From NCBI GenBank assembly GCA_023418995.1, contig JAEZYP010000070.1, forward strand, positions 48,071-112,070: a DNA stretch of 64,000 bases, written 5' to 3'. This DNA is from Bacillota bacterium. Its GTDB lineage: Bacteria > Bacillota > Clostridia > Oscillospirales > Acutalibacteraceae. Position 1 is the first letter of the stretch; every line of letters begins with the position of its first letter. The notes beneath the pieces were generated by a model. That model worked only from the letters and a program-made list of their open reading frames with translations. It was not told where the DNA came from and made no database searches. Positions 15,681-24,356 of this stretch are shown here, in pieces. The position numbers were made by a program, and so were the translations under genes.

Positions 15681-17318
15681 TTATTTCGCTTTTAGAGAAA
15701 GAACATCGAAGAAATATGGTGTTCTCGTAAAGGTATACCCCGCAATTTTATTTGTGTTATATACAATCATATCCTTTTGATAGGTCAGCGGAATATCAAT
15801 TGCATTGCCGAGATTATAGTTAAAAAGATAAGTATAGGTTTTTTTGATCTCCTTTTCGTCCGTCATATTTACCAGTTTTTTGATTGCCGCAAAAAACTCA
15901 TCGGAATCACTCAGACCTTTCAGGGAAGCCGTCTGCGGATACATGGTGTCCATTGGCGTAAACCAGGTGTGGGGGGAGGCAAAGGCCGCCTGTGTGTGCC
16001 ATAAGGTGATATCAAAATCACCGGAAAGATAGTCCTTGTACCACTGCATCTGCTCCTGCCCTTTGATGTTGATCTCTATTCCGACTTTTTTCAGCTGGCT
16101 TTTCAAAATATTAGCCACCGGCTTTGTCCCTGCATCAAACAGTTCCTCCATGGTCATAACGAGGCTGAGGGGGCGACCATCCTTTTCGCGGATTCCTGTC
16201 TTTTCATTCATCACCCAACCGGCTTTCTCAAGCAGCTGCACCGCCTTATTGGGGTCATAGGAGAACGGCGCGTCAAGCTTTACATCCGCATAAGGCGTAT
16301 CGTGGGTAGCAGGAATCTCCGCCGGCGGCTCGTAGCCTGAGAAAATGGTTGAAGTGATTTCCTGCTTATCGATTGCATAGGCAATGGCCTTTCTCACGTT
16401 GAGATCGGACATAATCGGACGGGAAGCATTTAGGGTAATATCCCTGACACGGGTTTCGTTTTCAGCAATCTGACCTCCAACGCCGTCCTGCTTTATGATT
16501 TGATCATATTCATCGTAGCTGATGAGCGCGCTTCCAAAAATCATGTCGATTTCACCGGTTTTCAGTGCTTGGATTCTGGAGGTTGAATTCGGAATATATT
16601 TTACGATAACCTCGTCAAAATCCGGCTTTTTCCCCCAATAGTTTTTATTTCGTACAAAGCGGGTGTATTGACCAGGAACCATCTTATCATAAATATACGG
16701 GCCGGTTCCGATTACGCCTGAGACTGTTTGAAAATCACCTTCAATCAATAGCTCTTTGGCAATAATCGGGTTCACATCCGGCCAACAGAAATCCTGAAGA
16801 TAGGCGTAGAACGGGTGTGAATAGGTAAGCCTCAGCGTATGCTCGTCAAGAACCTCCATATTAACGATATCTGTGATTCCCTTTAACGAATAAAAGGCCG
16901 GATTGGAATGCTTATGCTCCAGATTTTTTTTGACCGTGTCAGCGGTAAGTGGGTCACCGTTATGGAACCGGACATTTTTTCTCAGATAAAACGTAAGCTC
17001 TGTCTGATCTTTATTATATTCCCACCGCTCGGCAAGTCCGGGAAGTATTTTTCCGTTTTCAAAATTAAGAAGATTTTCATAGACCAGCTGAGCCGTACTA
17101 TAGTTGTCGTTGACCATATACAGCGTAGAGAGGGTTGTCGTTTCCGCCGCAATCGCCATGGTCAGTATTTTCTTTTCTGTGCTCTGCATTCCGCTTTCCG
17201 GGGATTTTCCCTGGGTTTGTGCCGGACCTGCGCAGGCTGTCAGCAGCACAGCGGAGCAGCAAAGCAGCGCTATGTGTGACAGGAGGGATTTAAGGCGATG
17301 TGTCGTTGTCTTCTTCAT
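15681..17318 (-). CDS. Nickel/oligopeptide-type ABC transporter substrate-binding lipoprotein (NikA-like)
   Basis: Extracellular solute-binding protein, family 5, 545 residues, with lipoprotein signal LLTACAG (Cys29). Features shared with NikA include IGTGPYIYDKMVPGQYTRFV followed by NKNYWG, RIQALKTGEIDMIFG and ASPHTWF. Family 5 proteins bind peptides, nickel complexes or opine-type metallophores. Context favours nickel or a nickel chelate: the NikBCDE-like genes lie immediately upstream, and the same genome region encodes an Ech [NiFe]-hydrogenase. The substrate is inferred. It is the fifth gene of the importer unit, 25 nt after the second ATPase gene. Confidence 0.8.
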   Translation of the reverse strand: MKKTTTHRLKSLLSHIALLCCSAVLLTACAGPAQTQGKSPESGMQSTEKKILTMAIAAETTTLSTLYMVNDNYSTAQLVYENLLNFENGKILPGLAERWEYNKDQTELTFYLRKNVRFHNGDPLTADTVKKNLEHKHSNPAFYSLKGITDIVNMEVLDEHTLRLTYSHPFYAYLQDFCWPDVNPIIAKELLIEGDFQTVSGVIGTGPYIYDKMVPGQYTRFVRNKNYWGKKPDFDEVIVKYIPNSTSRIQALKTGEIDMIFGSALISYDEYDQIIKQDGVGGQIAENETRVRDITLNASRPIMSDLNVRKAIAYAIDKQEITSTIFSGYEPPAEIPATHDTPYADVKLDAPFSYDPNKAVQLLEKAGWVMNEKTGIREKDGRPLSLVMTMEELFDAGTKPVANILKSQLKKVGIEINIKGQEQMQWYKDYLSGDFDITLWHTQAAFASPHTWFTPMDTMYPQTASLKGLSDSDEFFAAIKKLVNMTDEKEIKKTYTYLFNYNLGNAIDIPLTYQKDMIVYNTNKIAGYTFTRTPYFFDVLSLKAK

Positions 17319-17343
17319 GGTATTGTTCCTTTCTTGTTTCGTG

Positions 17344-18048
17344 TCAATTCTCTAATTGACCGATTCGGGTGATTTGCCCGCCTGCCAGCTCATAGATTTT
17401 TTCCGACAAGCTGCAAGCAAACTTCATATCGTGGGTGATCAACATATAGCCACATTGAAATTCCTGGTGAAATTTTTTTAACACCTCGGAGATTGCTTTT
17501 ATTGAGATTAAGTCCAGACCGCTGGTGATTTCGTCCAGAATCAGATAATCTGGACGAATGGACAACGCCCGCAAAAGTGATACCCGCCTCTGCTCGCCGC
17601 CAGAAAGATTTCTGACCGGTGTTTCCAGCAGGCTGCGTTTTGTTCCGGTCAGTGCCATTAGCTCCTCAATTCTTTGCTCTCGCTCCGATTTTGTCAGCGT
17701 TGTTAAATTAAGCAGCGCTTCCTCCATATTTTTATATACCGAAAGGCTTCTGTTCAGGGTTCCGTGGGAATCCTGAAAAACAGCCTGAATTTTCGTGCGA
17801 CGCTTGCGCCATGTATTGTAGCCCCAGCTTTTTATATCCTCACCGTTCCATAAAACACTGCCCTTTGCCGGTGCTTCCAAGCCGATGAGCAGCCGTGCCA
17901 AGGTGCTCTTGCCGGAACCGCTTTCGCCGGTTACGCTGATATTTTGACCCTGCGGCCACGCAAATGAAATATTGTTTAGCGCTGTAAAAATTTTTCCGGA
18001 AGCATCGCGGTATCGCATCGCCACACCGCTTACAGTGATTTGCTCCAT
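17344..18048 (-). CDS. Nickel/peptide-type ABC transporter ATP-binding protein (NikE/DppF-like)
   Basis: One of two ATPases of the importer, 234 residues. Walker A GESGSGKST, signature LSGGEQRRVSLLRAL and Walker B YLILDEITSGLD are all visible. I start it at ATG 18048, behind AGAGGGTG; it overlaps the preceding ATPase gene by 19 nt, implying translational coupling. It lacks the C-terminal oligopeptide-transporter iron-sulfur-type extension seen in long DppF/OppF proteins and so has the shorter NikE-like length. It should form a heterodimer with the ATPase at 18030-18827. Confidence 0.85.
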   Translation of the reverse strand: MEQITVSGVAMRYRDASGKIFTALNNISFAWPQGQNISVTGESGSGKSTLARLLIGLEAPAKGSVLWNGEDIKSWGYNTWRKRRTKIQAVFQDSHGTLNRSLSVYKNMEEALLNLTTLTKSEREQRIEELMALTGTKRSLLETPVRNLSGGEQRRVSLLRALSIRPDYLILDEITSGLDLISIKAISEVLKKFHQEFQCGYMLITHDMKFACSLSEKIYELAGGQITRIGQLEN

Positions 18049-18827
18049 GTGCACACCCTCTCATTCTGTTCCTTGGAAGCCGCTGCAAATTCTTTTGTCC
18101 AATTATTTTTCGGATTTAAAAAAATTTCATTGGTGCTTTGCTTCTCTACCACATTCCCGTTCCGCAGGATCATCACTTCATCACAGAGCTGCCTGATTGC
18201 ACTGTCATCATGGGATACAAACAGAATGGCGGCGCTTCCTTTCAGCTGATTGAGCCGCTTCATTAAAAAGTCCTGCTTGTTTTTTTCGTCCAGTGCGGAG
18301 GTAGGTTCATCCGCCAGGATGTAGCGGGGTTTAAGCCCCAGCAGAATCGCCACGGTAACCCTTTGCAGCATTCCTCCCGAGAGCTGCCCGGGGCAGGCTC
18401 CGTAGATTCTGTCTGTATCCGGCAGATTGACACTTTTCAACATTTCCACGCTGAGCTGCTTTGCGTCACCTTTGGCGAGCCCCAGCCGTTTGCGGAATGT
18501 TTCTGACATTTGAGCACCTACAGAAATGTACCTGTTAAAGGCCGTCATGGGGTTCTGCGGAATGAACCCCAGCTCGGTTCCACAGAGCCTTCGCCTTTCA
18601 GCGTCGGTTTTTTTCAGCAGGTCGGCCCCCTCCAATAAAATTTCGCCGTTTGTAATCGAAACAGCTTCTCCCGTTACACCTAAAATTGCCTTCAGCAGGG
18701 TGGTTTTCCCCGAGCCGCTGGGTCCGGTTATCCCTGTGCAAATTCCCTGTTGTGCCGTAAAGCAAATCCCTTCAAGCAGCTTTTTGCCGCTCGAAGTATA
18801 CGCAGACAGATTTTTTACCTCAAGCAT
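18030..18827 (-). CDS. Nickel/peptide-type ABC transporter ATP-binding protein (NikD/DppD-like)
   Basis: ATPase subunit of 265 residues with Walker A GPSGSGKTT, Q-loop FIPQNPMTAFNRY, signature LSGGMLQRV and Walker B YILADEPTSALD. The start is ATG 18827, overlapping the 3' end of the permease gene by 8 nt. GIPQ/IPQNP-type Q-loops and the GxLSGGMLQR signature are usual for NikD/DppD. The pair of ATPase genes and pair of permease genes plus NikA-like lipoprotein make a complete importer. Confidence 0.85.
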   Translation of the reverse strand: MLEVKNLSAYTSSGKKLLEGICFTAQQGICTGITGPSGSGKTTLLKAILGVTGEAVSITNGEILLEGADLLKKTDAERRRLCGTELGFIPQNPMTAFNRYISVGAQMSETFRKRLGLAKGDAKQLSVEMLKSVNLPDTDRIYGACPGQLSGGMLQRVTVAILLGLKPRYILADEPTSALDEKNKQDFLMKRLNQLKGSAAILFVSHDDSAIRQLCDEVMILRNGNVVEKQSTNEIFLNPKNNWTKEFAAASKEQNERVCTWSKSL

Positions 18828-19602
18828 TTTCTTCACCGCCTTCCAGCTGCCTGGCAATTACATGAAAAGAGAGCGTGCAAATGAATATAAATAATATAGG
18901 CAGGTACGCCAGGGCGGGGCGGACAGCGAACATGCTTCTGCTTTCCTGAAGCATGCTTCCCCAGTCAATAACGCTGTCTCCGAGGTTAAGACCGATAAAA
19001 GAGAATGCCGATATGCTCATAATCATCTCCGCACAGGAGAGGCACAAAAAATGAATCAGCGGGCGGATAATATTTGGCAGGATATGTACAAAAAGAACCC
19101 GCATTTTTGAGGCTCCCGATGAAACCGAGCAAAGGACGTAGGCTTTTTCAAGCTCCAGCTCTGTTTGGGTCTTTACCAGCTTGATCATTCGCAGGATAAG
19201 CGAAACTGTCAGCGCTACCAGCATGGTCGGAATGCTGTTTCCCCATATTCCAATGAAAATAATCAGGTAGGCCAACGGGGGAATGGCAGTAATCGCATCC
19301 AGAATGCTGTTCCAGAACAGACCCTTTCCCGAACTGATTCTGCCGAGAAGCAGACCGATGACCGTACCGGACAGCAGAACAATAACCGCCCCGATCAGGA
19401 CAATTCCAAGAGTCACCTGCCCGCCATAAAGAATTCGTGAAAATACACACCGCCCATACTGATCCGCCCCAAAGGGATAGCTGGCACTGAACGCGGCATA
19501 TTTGGCGGAGGCAATCATTTCGTGCGGATTATGCGGCGCAGCCAGAAACCCCAGTGCACAAAAAGCGAGGACAAGAATAGGGAGAATCCGTTTCAGCCTC
19601 AT
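18820..19602 (-). CDS. Nickel/peptide-type ABC transporter permease (NikC/DppC-like)
   Basis: Inner-membrane permease of about 260 residues with roughly six helices. It carries the DppC-type motif GADQYGRCVFSRILYGGQVTLGIV split over the first loop and a BPD_transp_1 coupling segment near LCSVSSGASKMRVLFVHILP. ATG 19602 is preceded by GGGGGC inside the end of nikB-like. It heterodimerises with the permease at 19609-20538. Confidence 0.85.
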   Translation of the reverse strand: MRLKRILPILVLAFCALGFLAAPHNPHEMIASAKYAAFSASYPFGADQYGRCVFSRILYGGQVTLGIVLIGAVIVLLSGTVIGLLLGRISSGKGLFWNSILDAITAIPPLAYLIIFIGIWGNSIPTMLVALTVSLILRMIKLVKTQTELELEKAYVLCSVSSGASKMRVLFVHILPNIIRPLIHFLCLSCAEMIMSISAFSFIGLNLGDSVIDWGSMLQESRSMFAVRPALAYLPILFIFICTLSFHVIARQLEGGEENA

Positions 19603-19608
19603 CAACGC

Positions 19609-20538
19609 TCATGCCCCCTTTCTGTTCTGCAAAATGCGCTGAACAACATCCGCAAGAATATTAAACAGTGCAAGTGCAAACGCAAGAAACAGGACGGTTG
19701 CAAAAATTACCGGCAAATCCCGGTTAATCAGGCTTTCGATAATCAGATACCCCAACCCGGGCAGGGAGAAAATGTTCTCCACTATCGCGGAGCCTGCCAT
19801 GCACATCCCCATCATTTGCATGAACGTCGGCACAACAGAAACTACAGCCTGCCCCGCGGCGTAGCGCGCCACAAGATACCGGTCGCTCAGCCCCCGGCAA
19901 CGGGCATAGAGGATGCTGTCATCGTTCATCGCCCGCGTAATCGCTTTTTCTATCATCTGCCCGAAAAAGGCGATTCCACCCACAGCCAGACACAGAGCCG
20001 CGGGAAAATAGCGCAAAAAGCCCATGTTTCCGGCTACACCAATCAGCCGCCATTTCACCGCCAGCACATCAATAAATGTTGTAGCAAGATAAAATGCGGG
20101 AATTGAAATTGCAGCTATGGCAATGAATTTCAGGATTTTCCCCATAAAATTACGTCTTACCAGATAACTGATTCCGCCGAAGAGCAGCGCACCAACCGCC
20201 TGAACGGCAGCGGAAAGAAAAACAATGCTTGCGGTTACCTTGCCCGCGTTCATGATATCGGTAAATACATCCCGGTTATTGACAAGGGATCTCCCAAAAT
20301 CCAGGTGGGCGGCGTTTCCAAGCCAATCGGCATATTGAACAATTAAGGGTTTGTTCAACCCCATTTGCTCCCGAATCAGCACAATCTCATCATACGACAC
20401 GCGAAAGCTGCGTCTGGCGTAGGCTTCGGCCGCATCTATCGGGGAAAACCGCATTAAAACAAAGGTAATTGCGGTCACAAAAAATAGCGTTAGGAATAGC
20501 TGCATTACTTTTTGAACGATAAATTGTTTCGTACTCAA
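19609..20538 (-). CDS. Nickel/peptide-type ABC transporter permease (NikB/DppB-like)
   Basis: Permease of 309 residues, about six helices. The N-terminal segment TFVLMRFSPIDAAEAYA and the coupling region around YARCRGLSDRYLVARYA are typical of DppB/NikB. It starts with TTG at 20538, 8 nt after GGAGGA. It is the first of five importer genes (B-C-D-E-A order) and lies 34 nt after the second half-transporter gene, so it is probably part of the same transcript. Confidence 0.85.
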   Translation of the reverse strand: MSTKQFIVQKVMQLFLTLFFVTAITFVLMRFSPIDAAEAYARRSFRVSYDEIVLIREQMGLNKPLIVQYADWLGNAAHLDFGRSLVNNRDVFTDIMNAGKVTASIVFLSAAVQAVGALLFGGISYLVRRNFMGKILKFIAIAAISIPAFYLATTFIDVLAVKWRLIGVAGNMGFLRYFPAALCLAVGGIAFFGQMIEKAITRAMNDDSILYARCRGLSDRYLVARYAAGQAVVSVVPTFMQMMGMCMAGSAIVENIFSLPGLGYLIIESLINRDLPVIFATVLFLAFALALFNILADVVQRILQNRKGA

Positions 20539-20572
20539 TCAAGGTTCCTCCATTTAGGTATGCCGGCAGGCT

Positions 20573-22318
20573 CTATGCGTCTGTGGCTTTTAGCTTCCAG
20601 CCGATTGCGCTTTTTCTTCCCAGCACAAAATCGGTATAGATGCCGTTTTTATGAACTAATTTTTCATGCGTACCCTTCTGAACAATTAATCCTTTATTCA
20701 AAACAAGGATTTGATCGGCGTTACGTACGGTTTTCAGCCGGTGTGCGATCATAATAATTGTTTTATCCTTTGTCAGCTCTTCAATGGCTGCCTGCAGCCG
20801 ATCTTCGTTTTCCGGGTCAACATTTGCGGTTGCTTCATCAAATATGACAATGGGCGCGTTTTTCAGCATGGCGCGGGCGATTGAAATCCTTTGCTTCTCA
20901 CCGCCGGAAAGGGAGGCGCCTCCCTCTCCGATTAAGGTGTCGTAGCCCTCCGGCAGCGCGGAGATAAAATCATCACAGCAGGCTCTTTTGGCAGCCTCAG
21001 CCACTTCTTTGCGGGTTGCTCCGGGCTTTCCAAATTTGATGTTATTCTCAATGGTATCTGCAAACAGATAAACGTCTTGGAATACCATGCTTACATTTGC
21101 CATCAGACTGTCGAGTGTGTACTCCCGAACATCTCTGCCGCCAATGGTAACAGAACCGCTGTTTACGTCCCAAAACCGGGCAATCAGATTGCAAAGGGTG
21201 GTTTTTCCCGAGCCAGAGGGACCAATAATAGCTGTCATTGTCTTTTCGGGAATAGTAATGTTTATGCAACTCAGAATCGGGCGTTTTTCATAGGCGAAGC
21301 TCACATTCTGAAACACAATGTCGTGAGTAGAGGGCTGAAGCGCCTTTCCCCCTTCATCCATGACCGGTACATCATCCAACGCATTTGCCCGGTCAATGGA
21401 GGTTTCTGTGAGGCGCAGGGTGGCGGTTCCGCTGCCGGCGGATTTAAGCTGACCGAAAATGATAAAGGACGCAATCATCATCATCAGGCAATTCGTCAGG
21501 CTCATGCTGCCGCTCAGGAAGAACCAGACGGAAGCAAGGATTATCCCGACGCTGCACAAATCCAAAATGAGCTGCTGAACCGCGATATACGGGGTCATGG
21601 CCCTTTCCAGCGCGGCGTTTTTTTCACAGCTTCCCTCAATGGCCTGGTCCACTCGCATATTCTTGGTATGATCCAGATTGAACGCCTTGATTACCGCCAT
21701 TCCCTGCACAGTTTCCAGCACGGCGCCGACTAAGGCTTCCTGTGCCTTCTGGCGTTTCGGAGCGTCCAGCTTCGACTTCTTTTCCATCAGTGAGGTAATC
21801 CAAAGAAACAGCAGCATACCAAGAAAAACGATCAACCCGATGCGCCAGTCAAAAATTAAGACAACAGCCGCAAATACCAAGGCATTGAGAAAGCCTCCCA
21901 ACGTAGTCACCAGCACTACGGGAGCGGTATTCTCAACATCGCTTAATATGCTGGTGGCAACGCCTGTAATATTGCCGAGATTGTTTTCATTAAAAAATCC
22001 CATAGGAACGCTTTTTAGCTTATTGCCGATATGAACACGCTTATTGGCCACCATGAAATAGCCGGCATGTGTTCTTTGCAGCTGCGAATAATAGCGGGTT
22101 ATGATCTGACCAATTACGCACAACAGCATAAGACCCAAAGCGGACCATACGGCGGAACGGTCTTTGGTATTGGAAACCAATGCCCCCAGCACCACAAAGA
22201 TGGCGCTGAACTGCACCGCGTGAAAAATCGCGTTAATAAAACCCAAAATAACTGATTTGCGGATATTCTCCTGCTCGGTGCAGGAAAACCGCCATATTTT
22301 CTGAAAAACCTGAATCAT
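20573..22318 (-). CDS. ABC half-transporter, membrane plus ATPase domain (YbtQ/IrtB-like)
   Basis: A 581-residue type-IV ABC half-transporter with an N-terminal six-helix domain (to about 310) and a C-terminal ATPase with Walker A GPSGSGKTT, signature LSGGEKQRI and Walker B VIFDEATANVDPENE. The DPENE ending is frequent in the YbtPQ/IrtAB group, which import metal-siderophores despite an exporter fold. It overlaps the partner gene by 4 nt (ATGA), as heterodimer partners often do. Drug or peptide export remains possible; the direction of transport cannot be read from the sequence. Confidence 0.82.
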   Translation of the reverse strand: MIQVFQKIWRFSCTEQENIRKSVILGFINAIFHAVQFSAIFVVLGALVSNTKDRSAVWSALGLMLLCVIGQIITRYYSQLQRTHAGYFMVANKRVHIGNKLKSVPMGFFNENNLGNITGVATSILSDVENTAPVVLVTTLGGFLNALVFAAVVLIFDWRIGLIVFLGMLLFLWITSLMEKKSKLDAPKRQKAQEALVGAVLETVQGMAVIKAFNLDHTKNMRVDQAIEGSCEKNAALERAMTPYIAVQQLILDLCSVGIILASVWFFLSGSMSLTNCLMMMIASFIIFGQLKSAGSGTATLRLTETSIDRANALDDVPVMDEGGKALQPSTHDIVFQNVSFAYEKRPILSCINITIPEKTMTAIIGPSGSGKTTLCNLIARFWDVNSGSVTIGGRDVREYTLDSLMANVSMVFQDVYLFADTIENNIKFGKPGATRKEVAEAAKRACCDDFISALPEGYDTLIGEGGASLSGGEKQRISIARAMLKNAPIVIFDEATANVDPENEDRLQAAIEELTKDKTIIMIAHRLKTVRNADQILVLNKGLIVQKGTHEKLVHKNGIYTDFVLGRKSAIGWKLKATDA

Positions 22319-24072
22319 TCTTCTTCACCATCCTTTGCTCCCCTATGTGCCTGCCACATCTCCCTGTAGAGCTTACAGCCGCGAAGCAGCTCCTCCTGTG
22401 TTCCCACTCCTTCTATTTTGCCGTTGTTGACGACAACAATTTGGTCGGAATCGATAATGGTAGAAAGCCTGTGTGCAATCACGATCAGGGTTTTTCCAGC
22501 CACCAGCTTGCCGACCGCATTTTGGATAACGGCCTCGTTCTCCGGGTCGATATAAGCGGTTGCTTCATCGAGAATGACGACGGGCGCATCCTTGAGCATG
22601 GCGCGGGCAATAGCAATGCGCTGTCGCTCTCCGCCGGAAAGATGCCCGCCGGCGCCGCCAACCTTGGTATCGTAGCCGCTCTCCAGACCACGGATAAAGG
22701 CGTCGCAGCCAGCGTCTCTGGCAGCCTGCTCCACCTGTACATCTGTTGCGCCTTTGCGTCCCATACGAATATTTTCCCGAATGGTATCATCAAACAGGTA
22801 ATTATCCTGTGAAACATAGGCGATTTGCTCGGCAAGCTGGCGTTGCGGAATTTTTCTGACATCCACTCCGCCAAGTGAAATAGAGCCTCCCGTTACATCC
22901 CAAAAGCCGGCGATGAGCTTGGTAATGGTTGATTTTCCCGAGCCGGATGGTCCCACAAGCGCCGTTACCGTTCCGGGCTTTACGGTCAGATTAATTCCAT
23001 CTAAAACGTTTCCTGTAGCATTCTGATGATACGCAAAGAAAACCTTCTGCAAGCGAATGGTCAGGTCATCAAATTCCGCCTGTTTTTCCGGGCGTGTCAG
23101 CTCCGGCGCATTCATAATTCCTTCCACCATATCCACCACCGTTCCTACCCTGGCCAGGTCGTCGGTAAAATTTGTGGCGGCAAGAATAGGGCCCACAATG
23201 CTTAGGGCAAGAATGATAATGGTCATAAAATCCGACGGAGCAAGGCTGCCTCCCGTGTAAAATGAAAAACCCACAGGCAATACCGTAAGCAATACCGCCG
23301 GACAAATTGCGGTATAAGCAGACATAGGCCATTGGACGCTTTTCATCCAGCTATAGAAAAATTTCGCATTATCCTTAACGGAATCCGTGTACTTTTGGTA
23401 GGAATTCGCACTTTGGTTAAACGCCTTGATAACCTCAATTCCATTGACATATTCCACCACCGCGTTGTTCATATTCGTGCTTGCTCTGACGGAAGCTTCG
23501 TACTGCTTCGGATAAGTTTTCATCACGCCCATCATAAAACACATTCCCAGCGGAATTGTAACCAATGACACGATCGCCATGCGCCAATCCAATACAAACA
23601 GATAGAGAAGCATCACGATTGGAATCAGGATATTCGCCGTCATTTCCGGCAGCAGGTGAGCCAGCGGTGTTTCAAGACTTTCCACACGATCTACAATAAC
23701 CCCCATGTACTGACCTGACGGTGTATCAAGCAGTGTTCCCATTGGCAGCCGGGAAAGCTTGGAAACCAGCGCCCTTCGCATATCCCGCAGTACTCGGTAG
23801 GTGGCCTGGTGTGAAACGGATGTTGACCAATTGGCAAAAATGACCTTCAGTATGTAACCGACGGCCGCAAATCCGCACCACATAAAATAAAATGAAAAAT
23901 CTGTTTGACCGGACATTAGCTGAACCAGCATTCTTGCAACCGCGAAATAGGGAACCAAGCCGGAGGCTACCCCGAGAATGGCAAGAATAATCGAATAATT
24001 AAACTTTCTTTGATACGGATGGACAAAAACCTTCAAACGCTTGAATGGCCCTTGTCGTTTCTGCTGTGACAT
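22315..24072 (-). CDS. ABC half-transporter, membrane plus ATPase domain (YbtP/IrtA-like)
   Basis: Partner of the protein at 20573-22318, 585 residues. Six-helix domain to about 310, then Walker A GPSGSGKST, Q-loop VSQDNYLFDDT, signature LSGGERQRI and Walker B VILDEATAYIDPENE. Both catalytic sites of the pair look intact. The start is preceded by GGGAGGTC. Upstream lie a terminator-like hairpin and a small dyad (24094-24109), so expression relative to the TetR gene may be modulated. Linked to a NikABCDE-like importer, this pair is better explained by metal-chelate transport than by general drug export; this is inference. Confidence 0.82.
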   Translation of the reverse strand: MSQQKRQGPFKRLKVFVHPYQRKFNYSIILAILGVASGLVPYFAVARMLVQLMSGQTDFSFYFMWCGFAAVGYILKVIFANWSTSVSHQATYRVLRDMRRALVSKLSRLPMGTLLDTPSGQYMGVIVDRVESLETPLAHLLPEMTANILIPIVMLLYLFVLDWRMAIVSLVTIPLGMCFMMGVMKTYPKQYEASVRASTNMNNAVVEYVNGIEVIKAFNQSANSYQKYTDSVKDNAKFFYSWMKSVQWPMSAYTAICPAVLLTVLPVGFSFYTGGSLAPSDFMTIIILALSIVGPILAATNFTDDLARVGTVVDMVEGIMNAPELTRPEKQAEFDDLTIRLQKVFFAYHQNATGNVLDGINLTVKPGTVTALVGPSGSGKSTITKLIAGFWDVTGGSISLGGVDVRKIPQRQLAEQIAYVSQDNYLFDDTIRENIRMGRKGATDVQVEQAARDAGCDAFIRGLESGYDTKVGGAGGHLSGGERQRIAIARAMLKDAPVVILDEATAYIDPENEAVIQNAVGKLVAGKTLIVIAHRLSTIIDSDQIVVVNNGKIEGVGTQEELLRGCKLYREMWQAHRGAKDGEEE

Positions 24073-24093
24073 AACATGACCTCCCTGCTTAAA

Positions 24094-24109
24094 GTTAGAT
24101 TAAACTAAC
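24094..24109. promoter_or_regulatory. Dyad GTTAG-N6-CTAAC before the half-transporter genes
   Basis: Perfect 5-bp arms at 24094-24098 and 24105-24109 sit about 25 bp upstream of the half-transporter start. The half-sites resemble those of DtxR/IdeR-type metal regulators, but the spacing differs from the known consensus. It may be an operator or a translation-control element. Confidence 0.3.
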
Positions 24110-24117
24110 CGGATGCC

Positions 24118-24165
24118 AAAAAAAGAACCGACATTTGTGGAATCATACTCACAAATTATCGGCTC
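24118..24165 (-). terminator. Terminator or attenuator between the KTR gene and the transporter genes
   Basis: On the minus strand GAGCCGA/ATTTGTG (24150-24165) pairs with CACAAAT/TCGGTTC (24125-24139), with a G-U pair and a small internal loop, followed by seven T residues. It overlaps the last codons of the KTR gene. It would end or reduce transcription from the TetR promoter before the ABC genes. Confidence 0.65.
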
Positions 24166-24356
24166 TGCGTCTTAGCGTCTGGCTCTGATTGTTGGGCTGC
24201 GTTAAAATCAATCATCGTTTCGTGCCCGCATTTAGGGCAGTATAAGGGAAAATTCTTTAGCACCGTATTTTTTGTTATTTTTGTTCGGGTTTTGCTGTTG
24301 CAAAAAGGGCAATGTATCCATCCGTCAGCATCCACCGGCAGAGGCTTATCCTTCAC
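24156..24356 (-). CDS. Cysteine-rich KTR-domain small protein
   Basis: A 66-residue zinc-ribbon-like protein with CPFC (Cys16, Cys19) and CPKC (Cys40, Cys43) around the family-naming KTRTKI segment. It starts with GTG at 24356, with GGAGGTGATG just upstream inside the end of the TetR gene, so the two are translationally linked. Cys_rich_KTR proteins are often seen in conjugative transposons and beside TetR/ABC cassettes; their function is unknown. Four cysteines suggest zinc or iron binding, which would fit a metal-linked locus. Confidence 0.8.
   Translation of the reverse strand: MKDKPLPVDADGWIHCPFCNSKTRTKITKNTVLKNFPLYCPKCGHETMIDFNAAQQSEPDAKTQSR

Noticed and set aside
14197..24072. A drug-resistance island (TetR, two ABC half-transporters, MATE)
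   Set aside because: The NikBCDEA-type importer in the same run is not explained by drug export, and the Walker B endings resemble chelate transporters. Drug export is kept only as an alternative in the entries.
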